Positions 9,501 through 18,416 of a stretch of 64,000 nucleotides of DNA are shown piece after piece. Position 1 is the stretch's first letter. Each line of letters opens with the position of its first letter. The notes under the pieces are model-generated. The model ran no database searches, had not been told where the DNA came from, and worked only from the letters and a program-made list of their open reading frames with translations. This DNA is from Verrucomicrobiota bacterium (lineage in GTDB: Bacteria > Verrucomicrobiota > Verrucomicrobiia > JADLBR01), in the NCBI GenBank assembly GCA_029560585.1, contig JAKQKQ010000201.1:62001-126000 (forward strand), given 5' to 3'. The translations under genes were made by a program, and so were the position numbers.

Positions 9501-9518
9501 GGACCGTGCCCACGGTCC
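9501..9518 (-). terminator. Perfect hairpin downstream of the glycosylase gene, terminator-like
   Basis: GGACCGTG-CC-CACGGTCC is a perfect 8-bp stem located 27 bases past the stop codon of the uracil-DNA glycosylase gene. It could end the long hydrogenase transcript. There is no U-tract on the minus strand, so it is not a classical intrinsic terminator. Confidence 0.35.
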
Positions 9519-9544
9519 GAAAACCTCTGAACGGAAGCATGGAA

Positions 9545-10273
9545 TCACGCGCGCCATGCGCCCAACTCGATCATCGCCGCCTCGGCCAACTTCGCCCACC
9601 CGCGATTCGCCGCGGGATTTGCCGGGCTCGGATGCGGGATTCGCCCCACGTCCAAGTCGAGCCCCGTGGCCTCCCGCACGGCCAGCGCGCGGGCCTGTGC
9701 AAACGCGCCCACGCCAATCACCCACTCGGCCCCCACCGCGCGCACCAGTTGCGCCAGATGGCGGTCGCAGGCTTCCCACAGAGGCGCGGTCTCGGACGCG
9801 CGAAGTTTGTCGGGCGTCAGGTTCTTGCCCGATGCCTCCATGAAAACCAGCGGACAATAGTTCGCAACGAAATGGTCCGCGAAAAATGCTTCCGCCGCAC
9901 CAAACCTCGAGCGGAATAATCCCCATAGCCGTGCGCCACTTACCTCGCTCCGGCGACACGCAAACCCCTCGATCGGCCGAGCCGGATGCTCCGCGGAGGG
10001 TCTGCCCACGGGCTCGCACACCCCCACCCAATCCCGCACCGCCGCCACCTCGCCAAACGGCACGCCCGTCTGCGCCATCCCCCACGGACCGGGATTCATG
10101 CCCAGGAAAATGATCCGCTTCGGTGATGCTCCCCAACGCCGCAAATACGCCTCGTGTGGCCGCCACGCATAATCCAACGGATTGTACACGCACGCGACCG
10201 GCTGGCCGAACCGGAGGCCGCCCACCTCTTTTCGGAGCCGCGCCGCCACCGCCACAAGCCCACCCGCATCCAT
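9545..10273 (-). CDS. SMUG1-type uracil-DNA glycosylase
   Basis: The 242-residue protein carries both SMUG1 signatures: the water-activating loop NPGPWGMAQTGVPFGE and the DNA-intercalating loop HPSPANPAANRGW. Such enzymes excise uracil and oxidised pyrimidines from DNA in base excision repair. The ATG at 10271-10273 is preferred over an upstream in-frame start at 10312. It lies seven bases after the stop of the hydrogenase small-subunit gene, and the TAG stop plus following bases (TAGGGA) give it a Shine-Dalgarno. It therefore seems to be the last gene of the hydrogenase operon, an odd pairing. SMUG1 in bacteria is patchy, so transfer is possible, but base composition matches its neighbours. 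Confidence 0.9.
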   Translation of the reverse strand: MDAGGLVAVAARLRKEVGGLRFGQPVACVYNPLDYAWRPHEAYLRRWGASPKRIIFLGMNPGPWGMAQTGVPFGEVAAVRDWVGVCEPVGRPSAEHPARPIEGFACRRSEVSGARLWGLFRSRFGAAEAFFADHFVANYCPLVFMEASGKNLTPDKLRASETAPLWEACDRHLAQLVRAVGAEWVIGVGAFAQARALAVREATGLDLDVGRIPHPSPANPAANRGWAKLAEAAMIELGAWRA

Positions 10274-10280
10274 GCGATCC

Positions 10281-10817
10281 CTAAACCTGATCAAGCTTCT
10301 CGTAAACCACAAGCTCCCCCTCGTTCTTCAACTGGCTGGGGTGATATCGCGGGATCGTCAGCTCGGTCTGTTTGAACTGAACGGGCGCGGTCTTCTTGTC
10401 CACCAGCCCAACGGCCACCGCAACACCGTAGATGATGGCCTCCGGCCTCGGCGGACACCCGGGAATGTAGTAGTTGACGGGAACGATCTTCTCAACTGGC
10501 CCGATCACGCTGTAGGAATCGTGCCAGATCCCACCCCCGCACGCGCAGGAGCCAATCGCAAATACCAGCTTGGGCGCCGGCATCGCGTCGTAGGCCCGCC
10601 GCAGGGCCTTGGCCGTGCTCCGCATCGCCGGCCCCTGGCACAGCATGACATCCGCGTGCCGAGGCGATCCCACCAGTTTGATGCCAAAGCGCTCCACGTC
10701 GTAGTACGGCGTGAGGACGTTCAGCACCTCGATGTCGCAACCGTTGCACCCCCCGCTGTTCGCGTGATAGACCCACAGCGAGCGGCCAAACATCTTCTTG
10801 CACAGCTCTCTCAGCAT
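10281..10817 (-). CDS. [NiFe] hydrogenase small subunit, NuoB/HycG/EchC-like
   Basis: This 178-residue protein carries the proximal 4Fe-4S cluster of group 4 hydrogenases. The four ligands are visible in SGGCNGCDIEV (two Cys), FAIGSCACGGG and YIPGCPPRPEA. It pairs with the NuoCD-like large subunit encoded at 12285-13961 to carry electrons to the NiFe site. I chose the ATG at 10815-10817, ten bases after the preceding stop and with GAGGTGG in front; the open frame extends to 10922 but that part overlaps the ferredoxin gene. It is the last hydrogenase structural gene of the operon. Similarity to complex I NuoB means the family alone does not prove hydrogenase function; the large-subunit Cys motifs do. 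Confidence 0.92.
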   Translation of the reverse strand: MLRELCKKMFGRSLWVYHANSGGCNGCDIEVLNVLTPYYDVERFGIKLVGSPRHADVMLCQGPAMRSTAKALRRAYDAMPAPKLVFAIGSCACGGGIWHDSYSVIGPVEKIVPVNYYIPGCPPRPEAIIYGVAVAVGLVDKKTAPVQFKQTELTIPRYHPSQLKNEGELVVYEKLDQV

Positions 10818-10827
10818 CGGCGCCACC

Positions 10828-11352
10828 TCAGTCCATCTCAATCTGGATATCGTCCACGGGCTTTTCGCCCTCGAGATAGGCCCGCGAACGAAACACCCAA
10901 CGCTCGTTCTCCGGGTCGTCAAAGCGATAGCCCTTGAGCTTCAGTTGCTCCAGGGCCGACGGTTCCTTGAAACATCGCCCGCAGCGCTGGCAAGTGCTCA
11001 TGAATAACTCCAGTCGCTGCCCCACGTCCCCGATGACGTCGGTGGCATTCTCGTACTCCGTGCTCATGGTGATCGCCTTCTCAGGGCACACTTCCGCGCA
11101 GCGCCCACAATAGGTGCACCGGCGCCCCAGATACTTCAGGATCCGGATCTCCTGGCAGGGGTCGTACACCAGGATCTCCCGCGCCGGGCAGTTATTCGCG
11201 CACCCGGCACATCCGATGCACTTCGCCGCATCAAATATGGGCCGACCACGAAAATTGGGAGGCACCTCGCGCGGACGTGCCGGGTACGGCAGCGTCACGC
11301 GACCCGCCCTCAGGCAGACGATCGCCTCTTTCAGCTTGCTCACAAAAGACAT
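10828..11352 (-). CDS. Hydrogenase 4Fe-4S ferredoxin subunit, NuoI/HycF/HyfH-like
   Basis: This 174-residue polyferredoxin has two classic clusters, CIGCAGCANNCPA and CTYCGRCAEVCPE, which wire electrons toward the small subunit in the peripheral arm. A third motif, CQRCGRC, lies in the C-terminal part, as in HycF/HyfH of formate hydrogenlyases. The N-terminal amphipathic stretch probably docks it on the membrane subunits. It lies nine bases downstream of the NuoH-like gene and ten before the small-subunit gene, so it is clearly part of the operon. In FHL complexes the upstream electron source is HycB; no such gene is seen here, and the beta/gamma pair encoded at 16452-18414 may take that place. 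Confidence 0.9.
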   Translation of the reverse strand: MSFVSKLKEAIVCLRAGRVTLPYPARPREVPPNFRGRPIFDAAKCIGCAGCANNCPAREILVYDPCQEIRILKYLGRRCTYCGRCAEVCPEKAITMSTEYENATDVIGDVGQRLELFMSTCQRCGRCFKEPSALEQLKLKGYRFDDPENERWVFRSRAYLEGEKPVDDIQIEMD

Positions 11353-11361
11353 CGTTTCACC

Positions 11362-12288
11362 TCACATGCCAAGGCTCGCAAGGACCAGCGCGACCATCGA
11401 CACCCCAAGCAGGCACCCGAAATACCGGATCGCCTGATCGATCCGGTACCGCGCGTGCGTCGCCGCCACCAGCGTCACCAGCAAAACCAACCCCAGCACC
11501 TTCCCCCAGGTCAACAGCGCGCCCAGCGGAAACACCAGCGATGAGCCCCACGGCAGAAACAGGGCCACGAACAGCGCGCTGTAGGCCACCAGTTTCACCA
11601 TCCGCGCATACTTGAACATCGCCAGCTTCGGCCCCGAGTACTCCATCAGCGGCCCCTCCATGATCTCCGTCTCAGCCTCGGAGATATCGAACGGCACCCG
11701 CGCAACGAACGCCTGGAACGACAGGGCCACGACCCCAAGCATGATCAAACCAGAAACGGGCACCCCGCCCGCCGCGTACACGGACCCGTCGAGCACGGTC
11801 TCCAGCCGGAATGACCCCGTGTGGATTGCACCGATGAGAATCGCCACGGCAAACAGGGGCTCCAGCGCGACCATCGACATCATCTCGCGGCTCATCCCAA
11901 CCAGAGAGAATGTGCTGCCCGCCGCCAGGCCGCCCAGCACCGTGCAGACACCGCACAACGTCATCAGGTAGATGAGGAGGATGGCATCACCGGCGCCTTG
12001 CAGCGGCACCCCGACGCCCATCGGCACCATGCACGCCACGGCCACCGCCGCCGCAAATGACAGCCTTGCCGCAAACTGTTGCATCCCCGGCACGTCCCCA
12101 GACTCGATGTCCTCCTTGCCAAGCAACTTCAACAGATCGAAATAGGGTTGCCAGATCGGCGGGCCTTGGCGCGACTGGATGCGGGCCGTCACCTTCCGCA
12201 CCACGCCCTCCAGGAACGGCGCCACCAACAGGACGGCGCCAACGTTGAATATCCCAGCCAAGACCAACCTGCCCCAGTCCATGGTCAT
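11362..12288 (-). CDS. Hydrogenase membrane subunit, NuoH/HycD/EchB-like
   Basis: This is an integral membrane protein of about 308 residues with eight or so helices. Motifs typical of the NuoH/HycD family are visible: QSRQGPPIWQPYFDLLKLLGK near the N-terminus (quinone/arm-facing loop), and ISEAETEIMEGPLMEYSG, the acidic loop proposed to transmit redox energy to the ion path. It anchors the NiFe module to the antiporter-like subunit. The ATG at 12286-12288 overlaps the stop of the large-subunit gene (ATGA), so the two are translationally coupled. A longer frame up to 12384 lies inside the upstream gene and is rejected. Confidence 0.9.
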   Translation of the reverse strand: MTMDWGRLVLAGIFNVGAVLLVAPFLEGVVRKVTARIQSRQGPPIWQPYFDLLKLLGKEDIESGDVPGMQQFAARLSFAAAVAVACMVPMGVGVPLQGAGDAILLIYLMTLCGVCTVLGGLAAGSTFSLVGMSREMMSMVALEPLFAVAILIGAIHTGSFRLETVLDGSVYAAGGVPVSGLIMLGVVALSFQAFVARVPFDISEAETEIMEGPLMEYSGPKLAMFKYARMVKLVAYSALFVALFLPWGSSLVFPLGALLTWGKVLGLVLLVTLVAATHARYRIDQAIRYFGCLLGVSMVALVLASLGM

Positions 12289-13961
12289 CCCCTCCCCCCC
12301 AGCGCGAGGCGCCGCAGATCCTCGCCCGACCAGATTCGCCTGTGGCCCGACCTCACGTCGATTGTCTCCATCCGGTCCGTGCACGAAAAACAGGGGTCGA
12401 TGCTGCCCAGCGCGATCGTCATGTCTGCGAGTTGCTGGTCCTTGATCATCGACGGAATACCCTGGAGGTTCTGATAGGTCGGCGCGCGCACCCGCCAGCG
12501 CCGCGGGCGGTTGTTCTCGCCCGTCACGACGAAATGATGCGCCTCGCCCCGAGGCGCCTCCACCGACGAGAGCCCCATGCGACCCACCGGCAACTCGTCC
12601 TCGATCTGCGACTGGATCGGCCCGCCCGGCATCTTCTCAAGGCACTGGCGGATGATTCGGATCGACTCGAAAACCTCGTTCATCCGCACGACGAGGCGCG
12701 ACCAGACGTCGCCATCGCGCGCCACGATCACGTCGAAATCCACCCTGTCGTAGGCCGCGTACGGGTGGTCGCGACGGCAGTCGATGTCCGCGCCCGATGC
12801 CCGCGCCACCGGCCCAACCAGGCCGACATCCTTGACCAGTTGTGCGCTCGCCACGCCCACGCCACGCGTGCGCTTTTGGATGTTGCGGTCGCTGCTGACC
12901 GCATCCACCACACTCCTCCACTCCTCCTCCAGCTTGTCGAGAACCCCCCGCAGCTCGGCCGCCATCTCGGATCCGATGTCCCAGCGCACGCCCCCCACGA
13001 CACAGAGCCCATACGTCTTTCGATTGCCCGTGATCTTTTCCGCCACCCACATGATCGGCTCGCGGATGCGGAAACTTTGCATGAATAGCGTGTCGAAGCC
13101 GACGATGTGGCACGCCAGCCCGACCCAGAGCAGATGGCTGTGCAATCGCTCCACCTCCAGCATGATCGTGCGAACGAATTCGGCGCGCTCGGGCACCCGC
13201 AGCGCCGCGGCGTTCTCGACCGCCTGCACGTAGGTGACGCTATGGACGCACCCGCAGATCCCGCAAATGCGCTCGGCCATCATCGGGATGTCATTGTAGG
13301 AAAGGACCGACTCGGCGAGTTTCTCGATCCCGCGATGCGCCATGAACCCGCGATACTCGCACCCGCGCACCACCTCCCCGTCCACGTACAGCCGAAAATG
13401 CGCGGGCTCGTCCAGCGTCGGATGAAATGGCCCGAAGGGCACCACCACGCAGCCCTCGGGCGGATCGTCGAACTTGAACTCCAGTTCACCATCAAAGTTC
13501 GCTGGGACGTGATCCCACGAAACATCTTTTCGCAACGGGTGCACGCCCTCCGGCCACCCGTCCGGAAGGACCAGCCTCTTGGGATACCTGTGCCCGATGG
13601 GCTCGATGCCCACGAGATCGCGAAATTCCCGCTCCGCCCAGCTGGCCGCCGGAACGACGTCCGAAATGCTGTCCAAGGCGGGCCTCTCGGCCGGCAGATA
13701 TGACAACACCCCGCACAGCAATTTCGCCCGGTCGAACGCAAAGTTGTGCGCCACGAGATACTCGCCAGAGAACGGCCGGTCATCCGCCCCGATGCTGATC
13801 ACATACCGCGCGCCCATGTCGCGAAAGATATGCCCGCACACGGCCTTGATCGCCCTGGGATCGACCACCACGAACATGCGCCCCCCGCCGGGCAGATCCG
13901 CCCGCCGGATCGACCCGCCGAATTTCTCCTTCAGCTCACCCAGTTTTGTGCGTGCCTCCAT
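12285..13961 (-). CDS. [NiFe] hydrogenase large subunit with fused NuoC-like domain (HycE/HyfG type, group 4)
   Basis: This 558-residue protein fuses a NuoC-like domain (about residues 1-150) to a NuoD/large-subunit domain. Both NiFe ligand pairs are intact: RICGICGCVHS in the N-terminal part of the large-subunit domain and DPCFSCTDRM near the C-terminus. Real NuoD proteins have lost these cysteines, so this is a hydrogenase and not complex I. After the second pair some 30 residues follow; in HycE such a tail is cut off by the HycI protease after metal insertion, and a protease gene lies in this operon. The likely reaction is H2 evolution from protons coupled to ion pumping, or the reverse. 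The start is ATG 13959-13961 with GAGG seven bases ahead. Confidence 0.95.
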   Translation of the reverse strand: MEARTKLGELKEKFGGSIRRADLPGGGRMFVVVDPRAIKAVCGHIFRDMGARYVISIGADDRPFSGEYLVAHNFAFDRAKLLCGVLSYLPAERPALDSISDVVPAASWAEREFRDLVGIEPIGHRYPKRLVLPDGWPEGVHPLRKDVSWDHVPANFDGELEFKFDDPPEGCVVVPFGPFHPTLDEPAHFRLYVDGEVVRGCEYRGFMAHRGIEKLAESVLSYNDIPMMAERICGICGCVHSVTYVQAVENAAALRVPERAEFVRTIMLEVERLHSHLLWVGLACHIVGFDTLFMQSFRIREPIMWVAEKITGNRKTYGLCVVGGVRWDIGSEMAAELRGVLDKLEEEWRSVVDAVSSDRNIQKRTRGVGVASAQLVKDVGLVGPVARASGADIDCRRDHPYAAYDRVDFDVIVARDGDVWSRLVVRMNEVFESIRIIRQCLEKMPGGPIQSQIEDELPVGRMGLSSVEAPRGEAHHFVVTGENNRPRRWRVRAPTYQNLQGIPSMIKDQQLADMTIALGSIDPCFSCTDRMETIDVRSGHRRIWSGEDLRRLALGGRG

Positions 13962-13969
13962 GCCTGCCC

Positions 13970-15931
13970 TCAATCGTCTCCGCGCCCGCCCGCCGCCAGT
14001 TCGCCACTAGGTCTCGCGCGCGATGTTGTGGCACCGTCGCGTGCAGCGCCGGACGCTGTACCGCCCATCCACCGGAAATACCGCATCAATTCTCCATAGT
14101 ACCCTTTTGCCGCATAACGGTGACAGTCTGCCTCCGCCACATAACCGCACAGCCATGGCTCGGCCTCTCGGGCCCTCGCAGCCCCCAACCTCGACACGAG
14201 GCGCGCGACCAAGAACCCCAGGCCCAAAACACACGCGAGCACCACCGGCACCAAGACCGCACGCCCTCCAAATACCGCGACCCCAAGTGCGGCCGCGCCC
14301 TCCACGGGCCATGCCTCGGCCAGCGCTGCCCCCGACCCTCCTGGGCTGCTGCCCAGCGCGGCACCGACCAGCTTGAGCCCCAAACCCGGAAGCACGCCCA
14401 ATACGATGCACGCAACGGCAAGCAGCCATTGCGGCAGACCCATCATCCAGCCCACCTCCATCGAGCGCCGACCCGTGGCCCTCTGCTCCACCCATGCGCT
14501 GGTCCGAGAGAGGAAGCTCGCACCAAAGAACTTGACGAACGCCGCAAGCGTTAGCGCGCTGGTAAGAATGGCGATCGCCGCGCACAGGGGAACATACCTC
14601 GCCCCCGACGCGCCCTGGATGGCCCCAACGCACAGTCCCCACTTGCTCGCAAAACCATTTGACAGAGGAACGCCCGATACCGACAGGGCGCCCACGAGTG
14701 CCGTCACGCCCGTCAGCGGCATCAGCCGCATCAATCCCCCCAGCCTGTCGAGACTCTGCGTGCCCGTGGCCCAGACCATCGACCCCGAATTGAGAAACAG
14801 CAGGCTCTTGAAGAGGCCGTGATTGATGGTGTGGAAGAGCGCCCCCCCAAGACCCATCGCCCCCAACGCCACGAGCGCAGGATCCGCCGATGGCAGCAAC
14901 GAGAGCGCAACGCCAAGCCCAAACAGGATGTACCCGACCTGACCAATGCTCGAAAATGCCAACAGCCGTTTCGTCTGGTCTTGTTGAAGGGCGGCCACCG
15001 TCCCCGTGAACAGCGTGATCGTGCCCAAGATCACGATGGTCAAACCCCACGCTGACATCGGGCATCCGGCACGAGAACCCTCTGGCACCAACCACAAGAA
15101 ACAGCGCATCATCCCATAAACACCCGTCTTGATCATCACGCCCGACAGCAGCGCGCTGACGGGCGAGGGCGCCGCCGGATGCGCGTCCGGCAGCCAAATC
15201 TGACCGAATGGCCACATGCCCGCCTTGATGCCAAAGGCCGCCAGGAACAGCGCGAGCGCCACCACCACCACAAACGGCCGCGTCTGCAATAGCACCGATA
15301 CGTTCCCGGCCAGCGAATCGAACTCATACCTGCCGGCGTGCCCCCCGGCACCCGCCCCAGTCGGTGCCAGCAGCGCTGCCCCGATCATCGCCAGCGCGCA
15401 CGCAACCTGCATCATGAGGATGTACTTGTTCGCGGCACGGATGTTCGCAGCCTCCCGGTGCTCGAATCGAATCAGCAGATAGCTCGGCACGGTCATCATC
15501 TGCCAGAAGACCATGAACACCCACATCGTGTCCGTGACCGCCACGATCCCATACATCCCAGCCACGAACATCAGGAAATTAGGGTAATAGCGCGCAACGC
15601 CGTAGCCCGGGTAGTGGTCCATGTACCGGATCGAAAAAAGCGCGGCGATCGGCGCGATCATCGCGATGATCGCCACGAAAATCGCGCTCAATCCGTCCAC
15701 GTAAAATCTCACCGCCAGACCCGGATGCCCGAGGATCAGCCACGCCTGCCCACTCGGCTCGCCCGAGCCCAGCACCCCGGCCACCGCAACAAGGGCCAGC
15801 GCGCTCGAAATGCCCGTGACCGCAAACGCCACCCACCCGGCGGCGGCGCGACTCCGAGCCACAGGCAGCGTCAGCGCCGCACCCGCAAGGCAGGTGAATA
15901 TCGCAAACATGTGTGCCTGGCCCGAAGTCAT
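13970..15931 (-). CDS. Antiporter-like hydrogenase membrane subunit (HyfB/HycC, NuoL/M family)
   Basis: About 653 residues with some fourteen or more transmembrane helices of the proton-conducting membrane transporter family. The signature region around FGIKAGMWPFGQIWLPDAHP, with the expected Lys and His, is present, as is a C-terminal segment EPWLCGY similar to HyfB/HycC. It is the only antiporter-like subunit in the operon, as in Ech and FHL-1. The complex should therefore have a single main pumping module. The ATG at 15929-15931 overlaps the stop of the protease gene (ATGA). A frame extension to 16099 is inside that gene and is rejected. It lies nine bases ahead of the large-subunit start. 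Confidence 0.92.
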   Translation of the reverse strand: MTSGQAHMFAIFTCLAGAALTLPVARSRAAAGWVAFAVTGISSALALVAVAGVLGSGEPSGQAWLILGHPGLAVRFYVDGLSAIFVAIIAMIAPIAALFSIRYMDHYPGYGVARYYPNFLMFVAGMYGIVAVTDTMWVFMVFWQMMTVPSYLLIRFEHREAANIRAANKYILMMQVACALAMIGAALLAPTGAGAGGHAGRYEFDSLAGNVSVLLQTRPFVVVVALALFLAAFGIKAGMWPFGQIWLPDAHPAAPSPVSALLSGVMIKTGVYGMMRCFLWLVPEGSRAGCPMSAWGLTIVILGTITLFTGTVAALQQDQTKRLLAFSSIGQVGYILFGLGVALSLLPSADPALVALGAMGLGGALFHTINHGLFKSLLFLNSGSMVWATGTQSLDRLGGLMRLMPLTGVTALVGALSVSGVPLSNGFASKWGLCVGAIQGASGARYVPLCAAIAILTSALTLAAFVKFFGASFLSRTSAWVEQRATGRRSMEVGWMMGLPQWLLAVACIVLGVLPGLGLKLVGAALGSSPGGSGAALAEAWPVEGAAALGVAVFGGRAVLVPVVLACVLGLGFLVARLVSRLGAARAREAEPWLCGYVAEADCHRYAAKGYYGELMRYFRWMGGTASGAARDGATTSRARPSGELAAGGRGDD

Positions 15932-16452
15932 ACGCGGACCGGATCGGTTTGTGTTCGGGCCAGCGCCGCGACGAACAATTTCACCAACATGTCGACGGTC
16001 TGCTGCACGGCCGACGTCAGGGACGCTTCCCCCACAAGGGAATTCGGTTGGACGCCGAGCAGCCAGACCCGCGTCTTCCCATCGGCCTCGATCGCGCAAG
16101 CCAGCGTGCCGAGGCTCACCCTGTGCGTCGAAATCTGGGGAAAACGCTCCGCCATCTGCATGGAGTCCAACAACACCACGGATCCCGGCGCGCCACCAAA
16201 ATCAACCGCGTCCAGAAACAGCACCGTATCGTAACCGCCATCCGCCAGATGCGGGAGAAAACGTTCCGGCGCTGGGCCGGCGGCGATGATCTCGGGCGCG
16301 TCTCCACCCCCATCGCCGATTCCCGCGGCCGCCCGCAGCGACTCCGCGAGCCTCACTCCCAGCGCGTCGTCGCCAGAATCTGTATTCCCCACACCCACCA
16401 GACAGGACCGCCCCCGGACGCACGCTTCGATCTCCTCGCGCAGGTCACTCAT
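15928..16452 (-). CDS. Hydrogenase maturation protease (HycI/HybD family)
   Basis: About 174 residues. The N-terminal motif GVGNTDSGDDALGVRLAESL matches the GxGN...DDxxG signature of peptidase family M52, whose acidic residues bind Ni in the unprocessed hydrogenase. The enzyme removes the C-terminal peptide of the large subunit after NiFe(CN)2CO insertion. The partner is almost surely the large subunit two genes downstream. The ATG (16450-16452) shares one base with the TGA of the gamma-subunit gene. A specific protease within the structural operon is usual for FHL-type enzymes. General Hyp maturation genes are not in this window. Confidence 0.9.
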   Translation of the reverse strand: MSDLREEIEACVRGRSCLVGVGNTDSGDDALGVRLAESLRAAAGIGDGGGDAPEIIAAGPAPERFLPHLADGGYDTVLFLDAVDFGGAPGSVVLLDSMQMAERFPQISTHRVSLGTLACAIEADGKTRVWLLGVQPNSLVGEASLTSAVQQTVDMLVKLFVAALARTQTDPVRV

Positions 16453-17300
16453 CAGATGTCCTCCCCGAGCTTCTTGATCTGGCGATATGTGAACACCGGG
16501 CCGTCCACGCACACGTAGGCCACCCCAATGCAGCAATGCCCGCACTTTCCGACGCCGCATTTCATGTAGCGTTCTAGCGTCGAGACGATGTTCTCCTCCG
16601 CGATCCCCATCCCAGACAGATCTCGGATGACAAAACGGAACATCACGGGCGGCCCGCACACAAAAGCGACCGTGTTCTCCACCGGCACCCTCACGCCCTC
16701 TTTCTTGAAGAGGCTGCCCACTACGCCCACGTTCCCGGTCCACCCATCTTCGCCGCGATCAACGGTCAGGTGACACTCCACGCCGGCCGCCTCCTCCCAC
16801 TCGCGCAGGTTGTCCCGGTACATCAGATCCTTGGGCGTCCGCGCCCCCAGGAATATCTGGATGCGCCCGTAGCTCTCCCGGTGCGCCAGTGCATACATGA
16901 TGCACGAGCGGAGCGGGATGAGCCCGATGCCACCCGCCACAAAAACCAGATTCTTCCCGGAGAAGGCCTCCATCGGAAAGCCGTTGCCGTATGGCCCGCG
17001 CACTCCGAACTTCTCGCCCGGCCTTAGGTCATGCAGCGCCGCAGTGCAACTGCCCACCCGCCGCACCGTGAAAAACGTCTTCCCCTCGGTCGGGCTCGGG
17101 GGCAACGACAACGGCATCTCTCCGGCCCCAAAGAGCGACACCTGCACAAACTGGCCGGGCCTGAAACGCATGAAGGTTTCCTGCTCCCGCGCGTCCTCGA
17201 AATGCCAGTGGAATGTCTTCACGTCCTGGATCTCGTCCACGACGCGATCCAGCACGGCGATCTTCGGAAGGTAGACGTTGTCAGTCACCGGCGGATCCAT
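16452..17300 (-). CDS. FAD/NAD(P)-binding gamma subunit with 2Fe-2S cluster (sulfhydrogenase HydG / AsrB type)
   Basis: This 282-residue protein belongs to the ferredoxin-NADP reductase superfamily. FAD contacts are suggested by FRPGQFVQVS and the VRGPYGNGFP region, the NAD(P) site by FVAGGIGLIPLRS and the FVCGPPVM motif. A C-terminal 2Fe-2S cluster is seen as CGVGKCGHCC plus a later Cys, as in dihydroorotate dehydrogenase electron-transfer subunits. In soluble sulfhydrogenases this subunit passes electrons between NAD(P)H and the beta subunit. Here it sits in a group 4 hydrogenase operon and overlaps the beta gene by 20 bases. It may give the complex an NAD(P)H entry or exit. Whether NADH or NADPH is used cannot be told. 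Confidence 0.9.
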   Translation of the reverse strand: MDPPVTDNVYLPKIAVLDRVVDEIQDVKTFHWHFEDAREQETFMRFRPGQFVQVSLFGAGEMPLSLPPSPTEGKTFFTVRRVGSCTAALHDLRPGEKFGVRGPYGNGFPMEAFSGKNLVFVAGGIGLIPLRSCIMYALAHRESYGRIQIFLGARTPKDLMYRDNLREWEEAAGVECHLTVDRGEDGWTGNVGVVGSLFKKEGVRVPVENTVAFVCGPPVMFRFVIRDLSGMGIAEENIVSTLERYMKCGVGKCGHCCIGVAYVCVDGPVFTYRQIKKLGEDI

Positions 17301-18414
17301 GCTGTCCTTTCGGTTCCGCCGCCCCCGGCCTCTCGGGCGCGATCTTGTCGTCCTGTGCCGTCGCGCGGCGAATCATCTCCACGACGCTCGGCATGCCGAT
17401 GTCACCATGGCAAACCTCCGTGCAGCGACCACAGCCTACGCATGCCATCGACAGCTCGCGCTGGATGAAATAGTGGGCCAGTTTTCTGAAGAAACGACGG
17501 TTTCGGCGATCATGCACCGCCCTGCGCGGGTTGTGTCCCCCGGCCATCCGCGTGAACCCCCCCAGCGCACACGCATCCCACAGGCGCACCCGCTCCCACT
17601 CGCCAGCGCCCACCTCACGGTCCCTGACCGTGAAACAGGTGCAGGCGGGACAGACGTACGTGCACCCGCCGCATTCCAGGCAGCGGACGCCAATCTCCTC
17701 CCACGTCTTATCGAGAATCTTCCCCTGCGAGACATATCGCACGGTCGCCGAAAACCAGCTTGTCGTGGCCTCCTTGAATTGCTTGCGCACCTCGCCGAGA
17801 ATCCTGCGGCGCCGGGCGATTTGCTCCGCCGCCCCCCGCTTGAAAATCGGATCCGCGAACAGCGCCGCACCCGCGGGCGTGCCGGCCACCGCCATGAACT
17901 CGCCCCCCCCAAGATCCATCAGCTGCAGATCAAAGTGGTCGCGCGCCGCCGGACCGGTGTCGGCGCACACGCAGAAGCAGGACTCATCGATGTCCGAGGT
18001 CGGGTCGGTGCACACGACGTTGACCAAAAACAGGCCCCTGCGGTGCCGCTCGTAGTAGACGTCGCGGAAATCCCGGCCCAAGAAAAACCTGTCGAGATGC
18101 CAGATGCCCGCCACGTCGCACGAGCGGATGCCAAAGATCGCCCGCCGAGTCCCATCATACGTCGGCTCGACCCGCGGGTCCCCGCCCCCTCCCCGAATCT
18201 TCATGATCCGCTCGATCTGGGGAAACACGTACCGCTTCGGGGGATGATAGGGATTTGCGATGTGGATCTGGATCTGGTCGCGGTTCTCGTCCGTCACGAT
18301 GTCAAAGACACTATCCCGCCCCCGTCCCCGGAACGGCGCGAGAACTTCGTGGTCTTTCCGCAGAAGATCCACGATCTTCAGAACGTCGTCGCGATGAATG
18401 ATGCGGGCGCGCAT
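17281..18414 (-). CDS. 4Fe-4S beta subunit (sulfhydrogenase HydB / AsrA type)
   Basis: This protein of about 377 residues matches the beta subunit that pairs with the FAD gamma subunit in sulfhydrogenases and anaerobic sulfite reductases. Two 4Fe-4S clusters are seen in the C-terminal half: CLECGGCTYVCPACTC and CVGCGRCTEVCHGDIG. The N-terminal half holds the conserved RAIFGIRSCDVAGIWHLDRFF segment of the family. Electrons would run from the flavin subunit through these clusters. The ATG at 18412-18414 follows the stop of the molybdopterin gene by two bases, so the two are likely translated together. The frame is open to 18576, but that overlaps the upstream gene. Confidence 0.9.
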   Translation of the reverse strand: MRARIIHRDDVLKIVDLLRKDHEVLAPFRGRGRDSVFDIVTDENRDQIQIHIANPYHPPKRYVFPQIERIMKIRGGGGDPRVEPTYDGTRRAIFGIRSCDVAGIWHLDRFFLGRDFRDVYYERHRRGLFLVNVVCTDPTSDIDESCFCVCADTGPAARDHFDLQLMDLGGGEFMAVAGTPAGAALFADPIFKRGAAEQIARRRRILGEVRKQFKEATTSWFSATVRYVSQGKILDKTWEEIGVRCLECGGCTYVCPACTCFTVRDREVGAGEWERVRLWDACALGGFTRMAGGHNPRRAVHDRRNRRFFRKLAHYFIQRELSMACVGCGRCTEVCHGDIGMPSVVEMIRRATAQDDKIAPERPGAAEPKGQHGSAGD

Positions 18415-18416
18415 GT

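Noticed and set aside
10281-13961. Reading the NuoB/C/D/H/I-like genes as NADH dehydrogenase (complex I)
   Set aside because: The large subunit retains both Cys pairs of the NiFe site and a maturation protease is encoded in the operon, so it is a hydrogenase.
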